From JAUIAI01 sp041396685 (GTDB taxonomy: Bacteria; Pseudomonadota; Gammaproteobacteria; Burkholderiales; Burkholderiaceae_E): a stretch of 64,000 bases of DNA. The stretch covers positions 371,981 to 435,980 of the forward strand of contig JAWKYD010000003.1 in the NCBI GenBank assembly GCA_041396685.1, read 5' to 3'. Shown here piece by piece: positions 33,704-41,942 of this stretch. Position 1 is the first letter of the stretch. Every line of letters starts with the position of its first letter. The position numbers and the translations under genes were made by a program. The notes below the pieces were generated by a model, which worked only from the letters and a program-made list of their open reading frames with translations, ran no database searches and was not told the DNA's origin.

Positions 33704-34959
33704 ATGTACAAACACATCAAGGTGCCCACCAACGGCGAGAAGATCACGGTCAACAGCGACATGTCGCTCAACGTCCCTGATCAGCCCATCATCCCCTATA
33801 TCGAGGGTGACGGCACCGGTATGGACATCACGCCGGTCATGATCAAGGTCGTCGACGCCGCCGTCGCCAAGAGCTACGGCGGCAAGCGAAAGATCGCCTG
33901 GATGGAGGTCTTCGCCGGTGAGAAATCCACCAAGGTCTACGGGCCGGACGTCTGGCTACCCGATGAGACGCTGGACGCGGTCAAAGAATACGTCGTCTCG
34001 ATCAAGGGGCCGCTGACCACGCCGGTGGGCGGTGGAATTCGGTCGCTGAACGTCGCCTTGCGTCAGCAACTCGACCTGTACGTCTGCCTGCGCCCGGTGC
34101 GCTGGTTCACCGGTGTGCCGTCGCCGCTCAAGCGGCCGGACCTGGTCGACATGGTCATCTTCCGCGAGAACTCCGAGGACATCTATGCCGGTATCGAGTG
34201 GCCGGCCGAGACGAGGGCGCCAAGAAACTGATCGATTTCCTGATCAAGGACATGGGCGTCACCAAGATCCGCTTCCCGAACACGTCCGGCGTCGGCATCA
34301 AACCGGTCTCGCGCGAGGGCACGGAGCGCCTGGTGCGCAAGGCCATCCAGTACACGATCGACAACGATCGTGCCTCGATGACGCTGGTCCACAAGGGCAA
34401 CATCCAGAAATTCACCGAGGGTGCGTTCGCCGACTGGGGCTATGCGCTCGCCAAGAGCGAGTTCGGGGCCCAGCCGATCGATGGCGGGCCGTGGTGCAGT
34501 TTCAAGAATCCCAAGACCGGCAAAGAGATCGTCATCAAGGACGTGATCGCCGATGCCTTCCTGCAGCAGATCCTGCTTCGGCCGGCCGAGTACGACGTGA
34601 TCTCCACGTTGAACCTGAACGGCGACTACATCTCCGATGCGCTCGCCGCCCAGGTCGGCGGCATCGGCATCGCGCCGGGCGCCAATCTGTCCGATTCGGT
34701 GGCCATGTTCGAAGCCACGCACGGCACGGCCCCCAAGTACGCGGGCAAGGATTACGTCAATCCCGGCTCGGAGATCCTGTCGGCCGAGATGATGCTGCGT
34801 CACATGGGCTGGACCGAGGCCGCCGATCTGATCATCGAGGCCATGGAGAAGGCCATCGACAGCAAACAGGTCACCTACGACTTCGCGCGCCTGATGGACG
34901 GTGCCACCCAGGTTTCCTGCTCCGGCTTCGGCGAGGTCATGATCCAGCAGATGGGCTGA
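33704..34959 (+). pseudogene. icd: Isocitrate dehydrogenase [NADP+], interrupted by an apparent 1-base deletion
   Basis: The TCA-cycle enzyme that converts isocitrate to 2-oxoglutarate. The first frame runs from ATG 33704 to a stop at 34231 and holds the N-terminal part through FRENSEDIYAGIEWPAE. The second frame resumes with DEGAKKLIDFLIKDMG and continues to a normal end at 34959 with the conserved MFEATHGTAPKYAG. The break is near 34205-34215. One extra G would give PAEDEGAKK and a 418-residue protein of normal length. All other motifs are intact, so a sequencing or assembly error is more likely than true loss of this central enzyme. AGAGA precedes the ATG. Confidence 0.9.
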
Positions 34960-34968
34960 TCCATCGGG

Positions 34969-34992
34969 TGCCCGCCGGCCTGCCGGCGGGCA
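34969..34992. terminator. GC-rich hairpin downstream of icd
   Basis: Perfect 10-bp arms TGCCCGCCGG and CCGGCGGGCA around a CCTG loop. It lies directly before a stronger terminator and may add to it. Confidence 0.5.
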
Positions 34993-35025
34993 ACAAAAAA
35001 CGGGGCCGAGGCCCCGTTTTTTGTT
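34992..35025. terminator. Bidirectional rho-independent terminator between icd and csp
   Basis: Sixteen-base perfect arms AACAAAAAACGGGGCC and GGCCCCGTTTTTTGTT with almost no loop. A and T tracts serve both the plus-strand icd and the minus-strand cold shock gene, which converge here. Confidence 0.9.
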
Positions 35026-35053
35026 CTGCCAACCCCGCGAACGGGGCGCAGAC

Positions 35054-35260
35054 TCAGTTGGCCGACTGAATCTTGGCGGCCTGCTTACCCTTCGGGCCCT
35101 GCACGATGTCGAACGACACGCGCTGGCCTTCCTTCAGCGACTTGAACCCGCTCATTTCAATAGATGAAAAATGAGCAAAAACATCCTCGCCGCCTTCGTC
35201 GGGGGTGATGAACCCGAAGCCCTTGGCGTCATTGAACCACTTGACAGTACCGGTTGCCAT
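35054..35260 (-). CDS. Cold shock protein, CspA family
   Basis: A 68-residue single-domain nucleic-acid-binding protein. The RNP1-like KGFGFITP and RNP2-like DVFAHFSSI motifs are intact, ending FDIVQGPKGKQAAKIQ. It binds single-stranded RNA or DNA and acts as an RNA chaperone. The upstream gap to clpS is 340 bases, room for the long leader typical of such genes. An adjacent clpS-clpA pair is a common betaproteobacterial arrangement. Confidence 0.95.
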   Translation of the reverse strand: MATGTVKWFNDAKGFGFITPDEGGEDVFAHFSSIEMSGFKSLKEGQRVSFDIVQGPKGKQAAKIQSAN

Positions 35261-35571
35261 TTAGACTGATTCCTTCTTGAACCGCTGATGCTGCTAAAAA
35301 CGCGTCAGCCGACGCCGGATGGTCAAAGACCGGAAGGGCGAACGGCTTACTCCACGGGACGAATGAACTGCTGCGAACATGCATGCACGCTGTTTCGGAT
35401 GCGTGACAACAAACGGCAACAAATCGGGTACAGTCATTTCGGAAAGAAAATTCCTCGTCCCAGCGTGCATTCTTTGGCAATCGGGCGGCGCCGTCAAGCA
35501 ATTCGCCATACGCTTTCGGTGCTCTTTTCGAAGCCTGGGTTAGTCGAGCGGTTTTTTCACCCGCTCGGCGG
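35261..35571. other. Intergenic region between csp and clpS
   Basis: About 310 bases that must hold the cold shock gene promoter and leader on the minus strand and sequence upstream of the clpS promoter. It is locally less GC-rich than the flanks. No gene was recognised, and no cold-box motif could be assigned with confidence. Confidence 0.4.
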
Positions 35572-35600
35572 TTGTTGCGCGTTATCTTTGTCTCTATAGA
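35572..35600 (+). promoter_or_regulatory. Sigma-70 promoter for clpS-clpA
   Basis: TTGTTG (35572-35577) and TATAGA (35595-35600) with a 17-base spacer. The -10 box touches the ATG at 35601, so transcription would start near 35607. This favours the ATG at 35610 as the clpS start, on an almost leaderless message. Confidence 0.55.
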
Positions 35601-35609
35601 ATGGCCGAC

Positions 35610-35918
35610 ATGGCATCCCGACCAGACTCCTCACCCGTCATCGAGCGACAGGAATCCGAGGTCAAGCCGCCGCCGATGTACCAGGTGCTGCTGCTCAATG
35701 ATGATTACACGCCGATGGAGTTCGTCGTCACCGTCTTGCAGAAGTTCTTCGGCATGGGCCGGGAGAAGGCTACGCACGTGATGCTGACCGTCCACCGGGA
35801 GGGGCGGGGGGTCTGCGGTGTGTATCCGTTGGATGTCGCCGCTACGAAAGTGGATCAGGTGACTGGTTATTCTCGTCAACACCAGCACCCCTTGCAGTGC
35901 GTGATGGAGGAAACATGA
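35610..35918 (+). CDS. clpS: ATP-dependent Clp protease adaptor ClpS
   Basis: A 102-residue adaptor that delivers N-degron substrates to ClpAP. The substrate-pocket signature VLLNDDYTPMEFVV and the downstream MLTVHREGRGVCGVYP and HPLQCVMEE are typical. An in-frame ATG at 35601 would add three residues, but it abuts the promoter -10 box, and the Met-Ala-Ser-Arg-Pro start fits relatives. Its stop overlaps the clpA ATG (ATGA), so the adaptor and unfoldase are coupled. Confidence 0.95.
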   Translation: MASRPDSSPVIERQESEVKPPPMYQVLLLNDDYTPMEFVVTVLQKFFGMGREKATHVMLTVHREGRGVCGVYPLDVAATKVDQVTGYSRQHQHPLQCVMEET

Positions 35919-38229
35919 TCGCTCAGGAACTAGAGGTGAGTCTGCATATGGCCTTCGTGGAGGCCAGACAGCAGCGTCACGAGTTCATCACGGTCGAGCA
36001 CCTGCTGCTCGCGCTGCTCGACAACCCGTCCGCGGCCGAGGTGTTGCGTGCCTGCGCGGCCAACATGGACGACCTGCGCAAGAACTTGACCGGGTTCATC
36101 AAGGACAACACGCCGGTCGTTCCCGGCACCGAAGAGATCGACACCCAGCCGACCCTGGGCTTCCAGCGCGTGATCCAGCGCGCCATCATGCACGTTCAGT
36201 CGACCAGCAATGGCAAGAAGGAAGTCACGGGCGCGAACGTGCTGGTGGCGATCTTCGGCGAGAAGGATTCGCACGCCGTCTACTACCTGCATCAGCAGGG
36301 CATCACCCGGCTCGACGTCGTCAACTACATCTCCCACGGCATCACCAAGACGCCGCAGCCCAAAGACCAGCCCAAGGAAGAGTCGGCCGAGCAGGAAGGC
36401 GAGGCAGGCGCTTCCAACCAGCAGAGCGCGCTCGAGCAATACACGCAGAACCTCAATGTCTCGGCCAAGGAGGGTCGCATCGATCCCCTGATCGGCCGCG
36501 AACACGAGGTCGAGCGGGTCATCCAGGTGCTGTGCCGCCGGCGCAAGAACAACCCCTTGCTGGTCGGCGAGGCAGGGGTCGGCAAGACCGCCATCGCCGA
36601 GGGCCTGGCGTGGCGCATCACCGAGAACGACGTCCCCGAGGTGTTGGCGGATGCGGTCGTCTATTCGCTCGACATGGGCGCGCTGCTGGCCGGCACCAAG
36701 TACCGCGGCGATTTCGAGCAGCGCCTCAAGGCGGTGCTCAAGGCGCTGCGCAACGCGCCCCACGCGATCCTGTTCATCGACGAGATCCACACGATCATCG
36801 GGGCGGGTTCGGCGTCGGGGGCACGCTGGATGCCTCCAATCTGCTCAAGCCGGCGCTCTCGTCGGGGGCGCTCAAGTGCATCGGCGCGACCACGTTCACC
36901 GAGTACCGGGGCATCTTCGAGAAGGACCATGCGCTCAGCCGGCGCTTCCAGAAGATCGATGTGGTCGAGCCCAGCGTCGAGCAGACCGTGCAGATCCTGC
37001 GCGGGCTGAAGTCGCGCTTCGAGGAGCACCACGGGGTCAAGTATTCGGCGTCGGCGCTGAGCAGCGCGGCCGAGCTCTCGTCCAAGTACATCAACGACCG
37101 CCATCTGCCGGACAAGGCCATCGACGTCATCGATGAAGCCGGTGCCGCGCAGCGAATCCTGCCCAAGGAATCGCAGAAAAAGGTCATCGGCCGCGGCGAG
37201 ATCGAGGCCATCGTGTCCAAGATCGCCCGTATTCCGCCGGCCTCGGTGTCCAGTGACGACCGCAGCAAGCTCCAGCACCTGGAGCGCGATCTGAAGAACA
37301 CCGTGTTCGGGCAGGACGCCGCAATCGAGGCCCTGGCCGCCGCGATCAAGATGTCGCGTTCGGGTCTGGGCAAGCCGGACAAACCGATCGGTTCGTTCCT
37401 GTTCTCGGGCCCCACCGGGGTCGGCAAGACCGAGGTCGCTCGCCAGCTCGCGTTCACGCTGGGCATCGAGCTGATCCGTTTCGATATGTCCGAGTACATG
37501 GAGCGGCACGCGGTGTCGCGCCTGATCGGCGCGCCGCCCGGCTACGTCGGCTTCGACCAGGGCGGCCTGCTGACCGAGGCCGTGACCAAGAAGCCCCACG
37601 CGGTGCTGTTGCTCGACGAGATCGAGAAGGCCCATCCCGAGATCTTCAACATCCTGTTGCAGGTCATGGACCACGGCTCGCTGACCGACAACAACGGACG
37701 CAAGGCCGACTTCCGCAACGTGATCGTCATCATGACCACGAATGCGGGCGCCGAAAGCCTGCAGAAGCGCTCGATCGGTTTTGCCGACAGCAAGCAGGCC
37801 GGCGACGAGATGCAGGACATCAAGCGGATGTTCACGCCCGAGTTCCGCAACCGGCTCGACGCGATCATCAGCTTCCGCACGCTCGACGAGCAGATCATCC
37901 TGCGCGTGGTCGACAAATTCCTGATGCAACTCGAGGAGCAGTTGCACGAGAAGAAGGTCGACGCGATCTTCACGGAAGCCTTGCGCAAGCATCTGGCTGT
38001 CAAGGGCTTCGATCCTCTCATGGGGGCGCGGCCGATGCAGCGCCTGATCCAGGACACCATCCGCAAGGCGTTGGCCGACGAGTTGTTGTTCGGCAAGCTC
38101 GTTCACGGCGGCAAGGTCACGGTCGATCTGACCGAGTCCGAAGAGGTTTCGCTGACCTACGACGAACTCAACGATCCTCCGAGCCCCGGTGACGAGGACG
38201 AGACCGAGCAGGAAATCCAGTCCGTCTGA
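35915..38229 (+). pseudogene. clpA: ATP-dependent Clp protease ATPase subunit ClpA, interrupted by an apparent 1-base deletion
   Basis: The AAA+ unfoldase of ClpAP. The first frame runs from ATG 35915 through the N-domain and first AAA module (Walker A GEAGVGKT, Walker B ILFIDEIHTIIGAGSASG) and ends early at 37009. The second frame picks up at GGTLDASNLLKPALSSGALKCIGATT and carries the rest, including the second Walker A GPTGVGKT and sensor regions, to 38229. The break is in a run of five Gs at 36817-36821. A sixth G restores GSASGGTLDA and a 771-residue protein of normal length. A homopolymer sequencing error is the likeliest cause. The end overlaps the dsbB start. Confidence 0.9.
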
Positions 38230-38750
38230 TGGGCGCAACCACTGAAACCTCCGCGCGGGCCGACGGCCCGCGTTTTCGTTCGGGTCGGCGGGTCTGGGCG
38301 CTGCTCGCCGTCGGGGTGGGGCTCGGCTCGGTCGGCATCGCTTTGTGGCTGCAGCATCGCAGCGATCTGTTGCCCTGTGCCTGGTGTGTGCTGCAGCGCC
38401 TGCAGGCGTTGGTCGTGGTTGTGCTGGCGTTGCTGGTCGTCGTGCTGCCGGGGCTCGCTGCCCGGTTCACCGGCTGGCTGGGGGTGGGGGTTGCGATCAC
38501 CGGTCTGGCCGCGGCCTTGCATCAACAGTTCAATGCGTCCAAGGACCTGTCCTGCGCGCTGACGCTGGCTGACCGCGTCGTCGGCTCGCTCGGCTTGGAT
38601 TCGCGCTGGCCGGACGTATTCCAGGCGCAGGCCATGTGCAACGAGGCAAACGTTCCCTGGATGGGCGTGCCGTTCGCACTCTGGGGCGCTGCGATGTTCA
38701 TCGTGCTGATCGTCTGCCTGGGCGTGGCGGCCACGCGCGAGCGCGCCTGA
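38229..38750 (+). CDS. dsbB: Disulfide bond formation protein B
   Basis: A 173-residue inner-membrane protein with four membrane segments that reoxidises DsbA and passes electrons to quinone. The first periplasmic loop has the CxxC pair Cys50-Cys53 in LPCAWCVLQRLQA. The second loop has Cys109 and Cys137, the second redox pair. The arginine after the CxxC, which contacts quinone in the family, is present. The ATG overlaps the clpA stop (TGATG). Length fits DsbB. Confidence 0.9.
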   Translation: MGATTETSARADGPRFRSGRRVWALLAVGVGLGSVGIALWLQHRSDLLPCAWCVLQRLQALVVVVLALLVVVLPGLAARFTGWLGVGVAITGLAAALHQQFNASKDLSCALTLADRVVGSLGLDSRWPDVFQAQAMCNEANVPWMGVPFALWGAAMFIVLIVCLGVAATRERA

Positions 38751-38835
38751 GCTCCTGCCATCGACCGGCCGGGCACCGGTCGTCAATCGTGTTCCAATCG
38801 CTGTCAGTCCTTTGGTCATCGGATCGATTCCCAAG

Positions 38836-39771
38836 ATGAGCACGCTCGACACCCTCAAGCAGTTCACCACCGTGGTGGCCGACACCGGTGACTTCCATGT
38901 GATGCGCGAGTATCGACCCGCCGATGCCACCACCAATCCGACGCTGATCGTCAAGGCACTGCAGCTGCCGCGCTATCAATCGCTGCTGACCGAGGTGGTG
39001 GCGAGCGCCGATACCGGTGACATCGATGTGATCGCGGACCGGGTGCTGGTGCGCTTCGGCCAGGAGATCCTGTCGATCATTCCCGGGCGTGTCTCGACCG
39101 AGGTCGATGCGCGACTGTCGTTCGACACCGCGCGCACCTTGGCCAAGGCAAGGGCCTTGATCGCACTCTACGAGGCGGCCGGCATCGATCGTGCGCGGGT
39201 GTTGATCAAGATTGCGGCGACCTGGGAAGGTATTCGCGCGGCCGAGCAACTCGAGCGCGAAGGCATTCACTGCAACCTGACCCTGATGTTCTCGCTGGCG
39301 CAGGCGGCCGCCTGCGCCGAGGCCGGTGTAACCCTGATATCCCCCTTCGTGGGCCGCATCTACGACTGGTTCAAGGCTCGCGAGGCCCGTGACTATACGG
39401 CCGACGACGACCCCGGTGTGCTGTCGGTGCAGCGCATCTATCGCTACTACAAAGGCTTCGGCTATCGAACCGAGGTGATGGGCGCGAGCTTCCGGAATAT
39501 CGGCCAGATCAAGGCTTTGGCGGGTTGCGATCTTCTGACCATCAGCCCTGATCTGCTCGGCAGGCTGTCGGAGTCCGACGAGCCGCTCGAGCGGCGCTTG
39601 TCTGCAGACATGCCGGGTGACGAACCGCTGATCCGGGTGCCGACCGACGAGGCGGGATTCCGTTTCGCGCTCAACGAGGACGCGATGGCGACCGAGAAGC
39701 TGGCCGAAGGCATCCGGCTTTTCGTGGCCGACGCCCGCCGGCTGGACGAGTTGATCGCGCAGGCGCGTTGA
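38836..39771 (+). CDS. tal: Transaldolase
   Basis: A 311-residue pentose phosphate pathway enzyme of the TalB type, transferring dihydroxyacetone units between sugar phosphates. Schiff-base Lys125 is in VLIKIAATWEG. The N-terminal DATTNPTLIVKA and the C-terminal MGASFRN and TISPDLL are canonical. The ATG at 38836 gives the usual N-terminus. It converges on dut with an 8-base gap. Confidence 0.96.
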   Translation: MSTLDTLKQFTTVVADTGDFHVMREYRPADATTNPTLIVKALQLPRYQSLLTEVVASADTGDIDVIADRVLVRFGQEILSIIPGRVSTEVDARLSFDTARTLAKARALIALYEAAGIDRARVLIKIAATWEGIRAAEQLEREGIHCNLTLMFSLAQAAACAEAGVTLISPFVGRIYDWFKAREARDYTADDDPGVLSVQRIYRYYKGFGYRTEVMGASFRNIGQIKALAGCDLLTISPDLLGRLSESDEPLERRLSADMPGDEPLIRVPTDEAGFRFALNEDAMATEKLAEGIRLFVADARRLDELIAQAR

Positions 39772-39779
39772 TCCGCTGC

Positions 39780-40226
39780 TCAGCCCTGGCCGGTCGAGCC
39801 GAAACCGCCGGCGCCGCGCGCGCTCGACGCGAATGAATCGACCACGGTGAAACGTGCCTGCACCACCGGCACGATGACCAGCTGGGCGATGCGCGCCATC
39901 GGCTCGATCACATAGTCTTCCTGACCCCGGTTCCAGCACGAGATCTTCAGTTCGCCCTGGTAGTCGGAGTCGATCAGGCCGACCAGATTGCCGAGCACGA
40001 TGCCGTGTTTGTGGCCGAGGCCGGAGCGCGGCAGGATCAGCGCCGCATAGCCAGGGTCGGCCACGTGGATTGCGAGGCCCGTGCCGATCATGACGGCCGC
40101 ACCCGCGCGCACGGTGACGGATTCGTCGAGGCAGGCGCGCAGGTCGAGGCCGGCACTGCCGATGGTGGCATACGCGGGCAGCGCGTCGGCGACGCGCGCA
40201 TCGAGGATCTTCAGGTCGACATTCAT
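39780..40226 (-). CDS. dut: dUTP diphosphatase
   Basis: A 148-residue homotrimeric enzyme that hydrolyses dUTP to dUMP, keeping uracil out of DNA. All five family motifs are visible: GSAGLDLRA, PRSGLGHKHG, GLIDSDYQGEL, RIAQLV and the C-terminal P-loop-like RGAGGFGSTG. It is usually linked to coaBC-lspA in this group; here an unrelated 3 kb segment separates them. Confidence 0.96.
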   Translation of the reverse strand: MNVDLKILDARVADALPAYATIGSAGLDLRACLDESVTVRAGAAVMIGTGLAIHVADPGYAALILPRSGLGHKHGIVLGNLVGLIDSDYQGELKISCWNRGQEDYVIEPMARIAQLVIVPVVQARFTVVDSFASSARGAGGFGSTGQG

Positions 40227-40240
40227 TCGTGGATCGGGAA

Positions 40241-40870
40241 TCAGGCTTTGCGGATGGGCCGGCTCGGGCGGCCGACAGCGCCGCGCGAGCCGGCCATGCT
40301 GCGCAGGACGATGCCGACGATCGTCATGAACACGCCCGGCGCAGCGGTCAGGCCGCGCACGGTGTCTTCGAGCAGGATCGATGCGGCCACCAACGCGATG
40401 CCGCCGAAGAGTAACAGGCTGCCGAGCGCGCGGATCGCGCCCCGTATCAGGCGGGCGCCGAAGCCTTCGAGCGTGCCGTTCGCCAGCTTGCCGATCGCGC
40501 CGGCGAGATCGGGCAGCGAGTCGCCATCGCGGCCGGGTCGCTGACGCGCGGCCGTTGGCAAGCGCTGCCTGCCGACTCGCGACGCGCCGGCGGCCGCTTC
40601 GGGTCGGGGGCGATCGTTCGCAGCGGTGACGGCCCCAGGGGCGGCCCGCGCGAGATCCGCTTCGATGACCGGCCGTTCGCCGGGATGGACCGCCATGGCC
40701 CGTTGTGCTTCGACGACCGAGTTCAGGCTTTGCTGGCTCAGGGAATCGGCCACCGACTGCGCCATGGACGCCGGATGTTGATCGGGCGGAGGTCCGACCA
40801 GGGTTTCCAGGTAGGCGATGAAATCACCGTTGGGCGGTTCCAGGTCAGGAAAGAGTTCGTTGCGGGCCAT
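40241..40870 (-). CDS. Hypothetical membrane protein
   Basis: A protein of 209 residues if the ATG at 40870 is used (an in-frame start at 40912 would give 223). The first 130 residues are polar and Ala/Arg-rich. The C-terminal part has two hydrophobic segments, ALGSLLLFGGIALVAASILL and GVFMTIVGIVLRSMAG, separated by a short loop. I recognise no family. It lies 14 bases upstream of dut on the same strand, so the two are probably cotranscribed. Confidence 0.7.
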   Translation of the reverse strand: MARNELFPDLEPPNGDFIAYLETLVGPPPDQHPASMAQSVADSLSQQSLNSVVEAQRAMAVHPGERPVIEADLARAAPGAVTAANDRPRPEAAAGASRVGRQRLPTAARQRPGRDGDSLPDLAGAIGKLANGTLEGFGARLIRGAIRALGSLLLFGGIALVAASILLEDTVRGLTAAPGVFMTIVGIVLRSMAGSRGAVGRPSRPIRKA

Positions 40871-41095
40871 GATGGGGATCGAATTCTGCACCCGTGCAAG
40901 GACGTCGAGCATAACCCAGACACCCGGCGACGGTGACGCTCGACCCGTGGCATCTCGCTGCCGGGTCCGTGTCGGCGGGCACGATGATTGCGCGGCACCC
41001 GGGTCGGCGGCGCGGTTGCGTGCGCATTCCGTCGGCCGGTCAGACGAAGCCGCGGGCTTGCGTCATTTCACAGGCCACCCGCAAGGAGCCGATCC

Positions 41096-41929
41096 ATGAA
41101 AACCGTTCAAGATCGTCAGCCCGGAATCGAATCCGAAATGGATCCGAAGCCCGACTTCGAACCTCGCCACCCGGGTAGTGGTCGACTGAAGGACAAGCGC
41201 GTGCTCGTCACGGGCGGGGATTCGGGCATCGGGCGAGCAGTCGCGGTGCTGTTCGCTCGCGAAGGTGCCCGCCTGGCAATCGTCTACAAGGACGAAAACG
41301 ACGATGCCGAGCATACCCGCGAACTCGTCGAGCGCGAGGGCTCGACGGCGCAGCTCATCCGGGGCGATATCGGCGATCCGGCATTCTGTGAGCGGGCCGT
41401 GTCGCAGGCGGTGAGCGAACTCGGCGGGCTCGATGTGGTGATATCGAACGCTGCCGAGCAGCATGCGTGTGCCGAGTTCGAAGACATCGGCAACGAGCAG
41501 CTGCAGCGAACGTATCGCACCAATCTGTTCGGGACGTTCTATGTCCTGCAGGCGGCGGTGCCGCACCTGGAGAGCGGTGCGTCCATCGTTTGCACGACAT
41601 CGATCACAGCGTATCGCGGCCAGGACTTGCTGATCGACTACGCCTCGACCAAGGGTGCCGTGCTGTCGCTGGTGCGCGCGTTGGCGAGCAAGTTCGCCGA
41701 GCGCGGCATACGCGTCAACGGCGTGGCGCCGGGGCCGATCTGGACGCCACTGATTCCGGCCTCGTTTCCACCGGACGTGGTGGAGAACTTCGGCAAGGGC
41801 ACGCCGCTCGGACGGCCCGGGCAGCCATGGGAAGTCGCACCCAGTTTTCTGTTCCTTGCCAGTGACGACGCCAACTACATGACCGGGCAGGTCTTGCACC
41901 CGAACGGCGGATCGCCGGTGGCGGGCTGA
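41096..41929 (+). CDS. SDR family oxidoreductase (YghA/Gsp39-like)
   Basis: A 277-residue short-chain dehydrogenase of the group with an extra N-terminal arm (PDFEPRHPGSGRLKDKRVLVTGGDSGIGRAVA). The cofactor motif TGGDSGIG, the active-site Ser in TTSITAYRG, YASTKGA and the PG motif in VAPGPIWTPLIP are intact. Members are often general-stress proteins of unknown substrate. AAGGAG precedes the ATG. The next gene, a flavodoxin-fold/UbiA fusion, starts 13 bases downstream, so they are likely an operon. Confidence 0.9.
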   Translation: MKTVQDRQPGIESEMDPKPDFEPRHPGSGRLKDKRVLVTGGDSGIGRAVAVLFAREGARLAIVYKDENDDAEHTRELVEREGSTAQLIRGDIGDPAFCERAVSQAVSELGGLDVVISNAAEQHACAEFEDIGNEQLQRTYRTNLFGTFYVLQAAVPHLESGASIVCTTSITAYRGQDLLIDYASTKGAVLSLVRALASKFAERGIRVNGVAPGPIWTPLIPASFPPDVVENFGKGTPLGRPGQPWEVAPSFLFLASDDANYMTGQVLHPNGGSPVAG

Positions 41930-41942
41930 GTGGGGCGCCGTC

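Noticed and set aside
36800..36830. Programmed frameshifting in clpA
   Set aside because: The site lacks a slippery heptamer with a downstream structure I can identify. A missing G in a G run next to another indel in icd is a simpler explanation.
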